From an uncultured Bacteroides sp. (lineage in GTDB: Bacteria > Bacteroidota > Bacteroidia > Bacteroidales > Bacteroidaceae): 64,000 nucleotides of DNA. Location of the stretch: assembly GCA_900755095.1 (NCBI GenBank), contig CAAEFE010000080.1, positions 1-64,000 of the forward strand. The letters run 5' to 3'. A model generated the notes under the pieces. It saw only the letters and a list, made by a program, of their open reading frames with translations, ran no database searches and had not been told where the DNA came from. Position numbers and translations under genes: made by a program. This document shows, piece by piece, positions 60,040 to 64,000 of this stretch; positions within the stretch are counted from its first letter, which is position 1, and every line of letters starts with the position of its first letter.

Positions 60040-60080
60040 CGGTTCCGACAGAAAGGAACCGAACGGAGGGAAGAAAAAAA
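60040..60080 (+). promoter_or_regulatory. Hairpin + GGAGGGAAGAAAAAAA leader element (copy 7 of 7)
   Basis: The longest stem of the family: CGGTTCC / GGAACCG, 7 bp, loop GACAGAAA, then AACGGAGGGAAGAAAAAAA, 22 bases before the start codon at 60103. Confidence 0.65.
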
Positions 60081-60102
60081 CAAATCATTAAAATTCAAGA
60101 TT

Positions 60103-60378
60103 ATGGACAACATCAAGGAAAGCAAGGAGTACCAGCTCGCCAAAGACTGGGAAAGGGCAGTGAACGATTACGGCTTCAACCCCAAACGGTTTGCAGCCGC
60201 TATCCCCGAAATGCACCCCACACTGCAGCAAAGCCTTTACAGGTTGGTAAAAGAGTGTATCGTGGTCATGGCGGACGAGACACGCAACTACGACGACCGC
60301 AACCGTGCATCGCACGAGGAAGCGAAGTGCATCATGGAATACCTCAAGGCTCACGGGAAACACATCCCATTAAGATAA
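60103..60378 (+). CDS. Small accessory protein, 91 aa, unknown function
   Basis: Starts at the ATG at 60103 in the shared GATTATG context (MDNIKESKEYQLAKDWERAVNDYGFNPKRFAAAIPEMHPTLQQ). An all-helical, soluble protein, with NRASHEEAKCIMEYLKAHGKHIP at the end. Fairly common in Bacteroidetes elements, function unknown. First of three closely spaced genes. Confidence 0.6.
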   Translation: MDNIKESKEYQLAKDWERAVNDYGFNPKRFAAAIPEMHPTLQQSLYRLVKECIVVMADETRNYDDRNRASHEEAKCIMEYLKAHGKHIPLR

Positions 60379-60385
60379 CAGATGT

Positions 60386-60658
60386 ATGAAAACGAAAGAA
60401 CTACAATTTGACGGCAATATCTACATCTGCCGTATCGTGAAATCCAACGAAGGTGAAGAATTACTTATCGGCTCTACCGCTCTGCTCGATGCACTTCATC
60501 CGGGCAGTTTCGAGGACGAAAACGAAGGTTTTGCAAGTAAGGAAGCCGAACAAATATATGACGAGGTTTTCTTTTTCACCGATGCGAAAACCCTCAAATT
60601 ACCGGACGATGAACTCATCACGGAATTAAAAGAGGATAACCCCGAATGGTTCAACTAA
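60386..60658 (+). CDS. Small accessory protein, 90 aa, unknown function
   Basis: Very acidic, with a beta start (ELQFDGNIYICRIVKSNEGEELLIG) and helical end (PDDELITELKEDNPEWFN). Starts 8 bases after the previous stop. Acidic small proteins of this sort can be DNA mimics, but nothing in the sequence proves it. Confidence 0.55.
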   Translation: MKTKELQFDGNIYICRIVKSNEGEELLIGSTALLDALHPGSFEDENEGFASKEAEQIYDEVFFFTDAKTLKLPDDELITELKEDNPEWFN

Positions 60659-60691
60659 CATAAATCAATAATCATATTAAAAATCAAAGTT

Positions 60692-61066
60692 ATGGATAAA
60701 GAGTATGTAATGCACATCGCACAGACCATCAAAGAACAATTGGTATCACTTACACCCATGCCCATTCTTATGTCGTGGGGAATCGGCGATTTTGTCGCTA
60801 CGGTATTCCGGGATTTGCCGGCATTGCGGATTAAAGTAAACGGGCGGTTGCACGCCGGAAATGTCGTTATCGCACTCAACGGCTCCGATTATTATGAGGT
60901 ATATCTGCTGAAAGAGAACGGTGCGGAGTGCGTCAATGAGGAAGTATGCTTCGACGAGTTGGGCGATGTCATTGACCGAGCCGTCGAAAGCGGTACGGAC
61001 AAAGAGGAATACGACAAATTCTGCGACCGGCAACTTGCCGTACTTTTAAGCGGTACACGAGCCTGA
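60692..61066 (+). CDS. Accessory protein, 124 aa, unknown function
   Basis: Starts MDKEYVMHIAQTIKEQLVSLTPMPILMSWGIGDFVATVFRDLPALRIKVNG, with a beta-rich middle (GNVVIALNGSDYYEVYLLKENG) and an acidic end. It resembles small single-domain proteins found in plasmids and elements of Bacteroidetes, function unknown to me. Last gene of the accessory module before a strong terminator. Confidence 0.6.
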   Translation: MDKEYVMHIAQTIKEQLVSLTPMPILMSWGIGDFVATVFRDLPALRIKVNGRLHAGNVVIALNGSDYYEVYLLKENGAECVNEEVCFDELGDVIDRAVESGTDKEEYDKFCDRQLAVLLSGTRA

Positions 61067-61084
61067 ATAAGCGAGCGACCGAAT

Positions 61085-61118
61085 AACACCGCCCATTTTT
61101 CTACGTGGGCGGTGTTTT
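61085..61118 (+). terminator. Terminator closing the accessory module
   Basis: Perfect 11-bp stem AACACCGCCCA / TGGGCGGTGTT followed by TT. Confidence 0.8.
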
Positions 61119-61155
61119 CGTGTGCGGTTGGATGCGTCCAAGCCGCAATATCCTA

Positions 61156-61652
61156 TTATAAACTCACTTTTGAAGTCCTTGTTCCACTTTTACCGTTGTT
61201 ACGGCTTGTGGGATTGTCCGGCTCCGTCATTTCCAATACCCCTGTACCAATCATCGGATTGATATAGACCTCCATAAGATTTTCCCTATCTTTCAATCCT
61301 AAATGTTGCAAAATATCAGATAGGTATTGCGGCTCAACACAGAACTCCAAGATTTGCTCTTTTCTCAAATCCTGCTTGCGAGGTTTTCTTGCGGGTTTTC
61401 TTGTCGGGTTTTCATCCCTAACTGCAAGGTCAGCACAACATAGTCCGGACGTGTTTCCTCGGCTACAGTAGGAAGCGGCCAACCCAAAGACTGCCAACCG
61501 CTCACAATCTTATCCACACCGCTACCAGCTTTCTCGGCACGCCCCAGACGCATGAACATCTGAGTGAGTAGATTGGCAGCAAAGCGAGTGCAAGACACCG
61601 GAACGCTAAAAATACCGAATAAGACCCACGCGGCACTATAATATGTTGGCAT
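61156..61652 (-). pseudogene. Broken ATP-binding (RecG-like/Schlafen-AlbA type) protein remnant
   Basis: The upstream frame (61652 side) contains LLTQMFMRLGRAEKAGSGVDKIVSGWQSLGWP, a signature of the HATPase_c_4 region in AlbA/RecG-like transcriptional regulators, but lacks the N-terminal half. After the segment RPDYVVLTLQL the frame is lost; the continuation (RKPARKPRKQDLRKEQILEFC, SDILQHLGLKDRENLMEVYINPMIGTG...) lies in another frame (61497 side) and gives the usual C-terminal winged helix. So it is a 5'-truncated and frameshifted relic. Confidence 0.75.
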
Positions 61653-61679
61653 TCTGCCCTGTATATCCCGTATTTTTCG

Positions 61680-61687
61680 TACCTTTG
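61680..61687 (+). promoter_or_regulatory. -7 promoter box of the DUF1016 gene
   Basis: TACCTTTG, only about 15 bases before the first ATG (61702), so the 5' untranslated end is very short; the next ATG (61708) may be the true start. No standard -33 box at the normal distance. Confidence 0.5.
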
Positions 61688-61701
61688 CGGCACAAAAACG
61701 T

Positions 61702-62922
61702 ATGTATATGGAACAACAGGTTATCCCATCGGATTATACACAATATGCAGAGGCAGTAGAGATAATCAAACATGCCATCGAACGCTGCCGGTATAGAAGT
61801 GCGGCTGCGGTCAACAAAGAAACTCTCTCGTTGTATTTTGGAGTGGGGAAATTCGTGTCTGAAAATTCCCGCATCGGCTGTTGGGGTACTAAAGCATTGC
61901 CTACCATATCAAAGCTCCTTCAACGGGAGTTGCCCGGTCTGCACGGCTTTTCTGAATCGGGGTTGAAACGGATGCGCTCATTCTATGAGGAATGGAGGAC
62001 GTTTTTAATTCGTCCAACAGTGTTGGGCGAATTGGAAAACCATTCGTCGGAAAAGGGTACGGCTTTAATTCATCCAACAGCGTTGGGCGAATTGGATATT
62101 GACGAGCATCTACTGCTGCAACTTATCGGGCAACCGGTCAATACCGAATTTACCTGGGACGATTTTGTCAAGATCAGCTTTTCACATCATATTGAAATCC
62201 TGACTCGTTCAAAAGACATCGCGGAACGGTTGTTCTATATCCATTGTGCCGCTCAAAATGCGTGGTCGCTATCCTCTCTCAAAAATTACTTGAAAGAAGA
62301 CATCTATTCAAATCGCGGATCTTTGCCGAGCAACTTCCTTCAAGTGCTGCCCGAAGCCATTTATGCCGTAAAAGCGATATTGGCGTTCAAGGATGAGTAT
62401 ATGCTCGAAATGGTTAATCTGGAGAATGTGGGAGAACGCGAACAGGACTGGAACGAAAAGGTCATCGAAAACCAAATCGTAACCAATATCAAGCAGTTCA
62501 TTCTCCGTTTTGGAAACGACTTCACTTTTATCGACAGTCAGCATCGCCTGATAGTTGCCGGAGAAGAAATGTTTGCTGACCTTGTATTCTTCAACAGAGA
62601 ACTGAATGCCAGCGTAATCGTGGAGTTGAAACGGGGCAAGTTCCGCCCGAATTATCTCGGACAGCTTAGCGGCTACCTGACGGTGTATGACATGACCGAC
62701 AAGAAACCGCACGAGAACCCTTCAATCGGTATTGTCCTATGCCAGGATGCCAACCGCAAGTTTGTCGAAATCATGGTGCGCGACTATGATAAGCCTATGG
62801 GCGTGGCGACATACCGCACAGCCCAAGAAATGCCGGAGAATCTGCGCAAGACTCTACCGGACATCGACAAATTACAAAATCTGCTATCGGAAAACGATTC
62901 CAAATCGGAAACTGTCAGATAA
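61702..62922 (+). CDS. DUF1016 (YhcG-type) PDDEXK nuclease-domain protein
   Basis: 406 residues. N-terminal DUF1016 domain (about 18-175; LYFGVGKFVSENSRIGCWGTKALPTISKLLQRELPGLHGFSESGLKRMRSFYEEW). C-terminal PDDEXK nuclease domain (about 240-370) with FTFIDSQHRLIVAGEEMFADLVFFNRELNASVIVELKRGKF; the D...VELK pattern gives the catalytic residues. Such proteins occur in defence or mobile-DNA neighbourhoods. A near-exact internal repeat (LIRPTVLGELE / LIHPTALGELD, about residues 101-132) appears between helices of the first domain. Confidence 0.85.
   Translation: MYMEQQVIPSDYTQYAEAVEIIKHAIERCRYRSAAAVNKETLSLYFGVGKFVSENSRIGCWGTKALPTISKLLQRELPGLHGFSESGLKRMRSFYEEWRTFLIRPTVLGELENHSSEKGTALIHPTALGELDIDEHLLLQLIGQPVNTEFTWDDFVKISFSHHIEILTRSKDIAERLFYIHCAAQNAWSLSSLKNYLKEDIYSNRGSLPSNFLQVLPEAIYAVKAILAFKDEYMLEMVNLENVGEREQDWNEKVIENQIVTNIKQFILRFGNDFTFIDSQHRLIVAGEEMFADLVFFNRELNASVIVELKRGKFRPNYLGQLSGYLTVYDMTDKKPHENPSIGIVLCQDANRKFVEIMVRDYDKPMGVATYRTAQEMPENLRKTLPDIDKLQNLLSENDSKSETVR
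62004..62096 (+). repeat. Tandem 60-bp-period duplication inside the DUF1016 gene
   Basis: TTTAATTC(G/A)TCCAACAG(T/C)GTTGGGCGAATTGGA occurs at 62004-62036 and again at 62064-62096, with only two changes. The unit is in frame. Confidence 0.85.
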
Positions 62923-62986
62923 TTCATTTACGTCCGTAAAACCGGCTTTATGCCCACAAGATTTTGGGTAACTGAAATTGAATATA

Positions 62987-63026
62987 AAAATCCCTGCAAT
63001 AATTTCGTGATTATTGCAGGGATTTT
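62987..63026. terminator. Bidirectional terminator between convergent genes
   Basis: Perfect 17-bp stem AAAATCCCTGCAATAAT and its complement, six-base loop, with T residues on each strand. It ends both the DUF1016 gene and the coupling-protein gene. Confidence 0.9.
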
Positions 63027-63029
63027 GAT

Positions 63030-64000
63030 TTATTTCGCCCCACGCTTGTTCAGTACATCCGTTATCATGTCTTTTACATCCTGTCCGACTTGTATGAAAT
63101 TTTTATACAAGATGCGTTCCCGTTCCTCCCTCGACTTAAAGGTGTAGAACTTCGGTAGCGGTACATAGGCCGCTTCCTCCGCTTTTATCTCCTTCATATC
63201 GAAATCCGTCTTGCAGAAGAACTTTGTAGTCTTGAACTCTTCCGATTCCTGAATGTTCATCGAGCCTCCTGTACCGGTTTTCGTCTTCACGAAATCCCTG
63301 GCCGTCTGTCCGCAAATCCATCCCGTCGCCATATCCGAAATTTTCGAGGCGGGTACAAGGCTGTCCATATTCTCATTGAGATTGATGCTCGTCTTATCCC
63401 GGTCGATGGTCACGCCCTTTTTGACCTGTACTACCTTGCCGAAAATGTCATTCGACAACCATTCCAGTGTCTCTTTTGCGCGAGCTGAACCGCTTACCAC
63501 GTTGCCCACTGTCGTGATGATTTTTTGCATTCCCACTTTTCCGTAGTCAGCCTCCAACTGCGGCAACTCCTGAAAACCCAGCGTTACGCTTACCTTGTTG
63601 CTTCTCGCCGTACCTATCAGTCGGTCTATCTTGTGGAAATACAGTGTCGGCAGCTCATCCACGATGATGCTGACCGGAATATTCTTCCCCTGCCCGGTGT
63701 TCACACGGGTAACGAGACGGTTCAATATCAGAGCGTTCAACGCTCCGATGATACTTTCCATTTCCGGATCGTTGGCTATCAGCAGATAACTGGGTGACTT
63801 GGGGTCACTAACTTTCAGGTCGAAGTCGTCCCCATCCTTGTGGAATATCCAGTAGGATTCCTTGGTGGCCAAACGGCTGGTATAGACACGCAGCGTACCA
63901 ATCATACCCTCTAATTGTTCCATTGCCTTGTTCTTGAAGGCCGTCTGGAACGGGCCGAGCAACGGCGCGACCTCGTTGTCCGTCTCCAGTACCTCAAAAA
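63030..64000 (-). CDS. VirD4/TraG-type conjugative coupling protein, C-terminal part (cut by window edge)
   Basis: The frame is open to the right edge, so the N terminus and Walker A lie outside. Visible parts: KNIPVSIIVDELPTLYFHKI (Walker B-like DE), VTLGFQELPQLEADYGKVGMQKIITTVGNVVSGSARAKETLEWLSNDIFGK, a pattern of the TraG/VirD4 ATPase C-terminal half, and GWICGQTARDF. It brings the relaxase-DNA complex to the secretion channel. The rest of the transfer ATPase genes, if present, would be farther right. Confidence 0.85.
   Translation of the reverse strand, partial: FEVLETDNEVAPLLGPFQTAFKNKAMEQLEGMIGTLRVYTSRLATKESYWIFHKDGDDFDLKVSDPKSPSYLLIANDPEMESIIGALNALILNRLVTRVNTGQGKNIPVSIIVDELPTLYFHKIDRLIGTARSNKVSVTLGFQELPQLEADYGKVGMQKIITTVGNVVSGSARAKETLEWLSNDIFGKVVQVKKGVTIDRDKTSINLNENMDSLVPASKISDMATGWICGQTARDFVKTKTGTGGSMNIQESEEFKTTKFFCKTDFDMKEIKAEEAAYVPLPKFYTFKSREERERILYKNFIQVGQDVKDMITDVLNKRGAK

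Noticed and set aside
1-64000. CRISPR array, tRNA or rRNA genes
   Set aside because: I saw no regular repeat-spacer array and no tRNA-like or rRNA-like stretches while reading; a scan with dedicated tools would be needed to exclude a single tRNA.

Overview
The window looks like part of a mobile, conjugation-type element from a gut Bacteroidales (Bacteroides, Parabacteroides or Alistipes type). The evidence is a MobV-type relaxase, ArdC-like proteins, TonB/lipoprotein uptake machinery, and many promoters of the Bacteroides form (TAnnTTTG at -7, TTG/TTTG about 20 bases upstream). I see no integrase, no VirB4 ATPase and no attachment site, so the ends of the element lie outside the window.

Layout. 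0.8-2.0 kb: small accessory genes. 2.6-4.2 kb: Ssb, HU and a serine-recombinase-like protein that has lost its catalytic residues. 4.5-10.9 kb (+): mobilisation block ending in the MobV relaxase and an OmpA-type outer-membrane protein. 11.0-26.6 kb (-): a vitamin B12 uptake operon with a cobalamin riboswitch at its head (26460-26625). The order is DUF4465-like lipoprotein, PKD-like surface protein, LRR-like lipoprotein, BtuG-like propeller, BtuB, BtuF, BtuC, BtuD, then a split ThrE exporter, a DUF6064 membrane protein and a DUF2284 protein. An IS (12785-14139) with a 9-bp target duplication breaks the second ThrE gene, and a truncated second BtuD tail lies just before the DUF2284 gene. 27.0-29.1 kb (+): small accessory genes. 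29.1-45.1 kb (-): a long transfer operon (DUF4099-like, Toprim, PH-domain, two TrbJ-like secreted proteins, M23 and muramidase-M23 cell-wall hydrolases, ArdC-type proteins). 46.1-49.2 kb (-): AbiEi/AbiEii toxin-antitoxin genes overlapping a PP-loop ATPase and followed by a cobalamin adenosyltransferase. 49.6-61.1 kb (+): accessory and maintenance module with a 1657-residue methylase-helicase, ParA, a ribbon-helix-helix protein, ParB and small proteins. 61.2-62.9 kb: a broken ATP-binding gene and a DUF1016 nuclease. 63.0-64.0 kb (-): the C-terminal part of a VirD4/TraG-type coupling protein, cut by the window edge.

How it works together: the relaxase, coupling protein and transfer operon would move the DNA; Ssb, ArdC and the methylase-helicase would protect it on entry; ParA/ParB and AbiE would keep it; the B12 operon and adenosyltransferase are the benefit to the host.

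The most interesting unexplained structure is a family of seven leaders (before 816, 27063, 27970, 49647, 51150, 57931 and 60103). Each has a short hairpin, differing in sequence but conserved in pairing, followed directly by GAGGGAAATAAAAA or a close variant and then the start codon. Other points are poly-A frameshifts in an M23 gene (A9) and in the IS transposase (A7), a TAGTAC motif shared by three element promoters, and paired 40-bp palindromes ahead of the AbiE genes.
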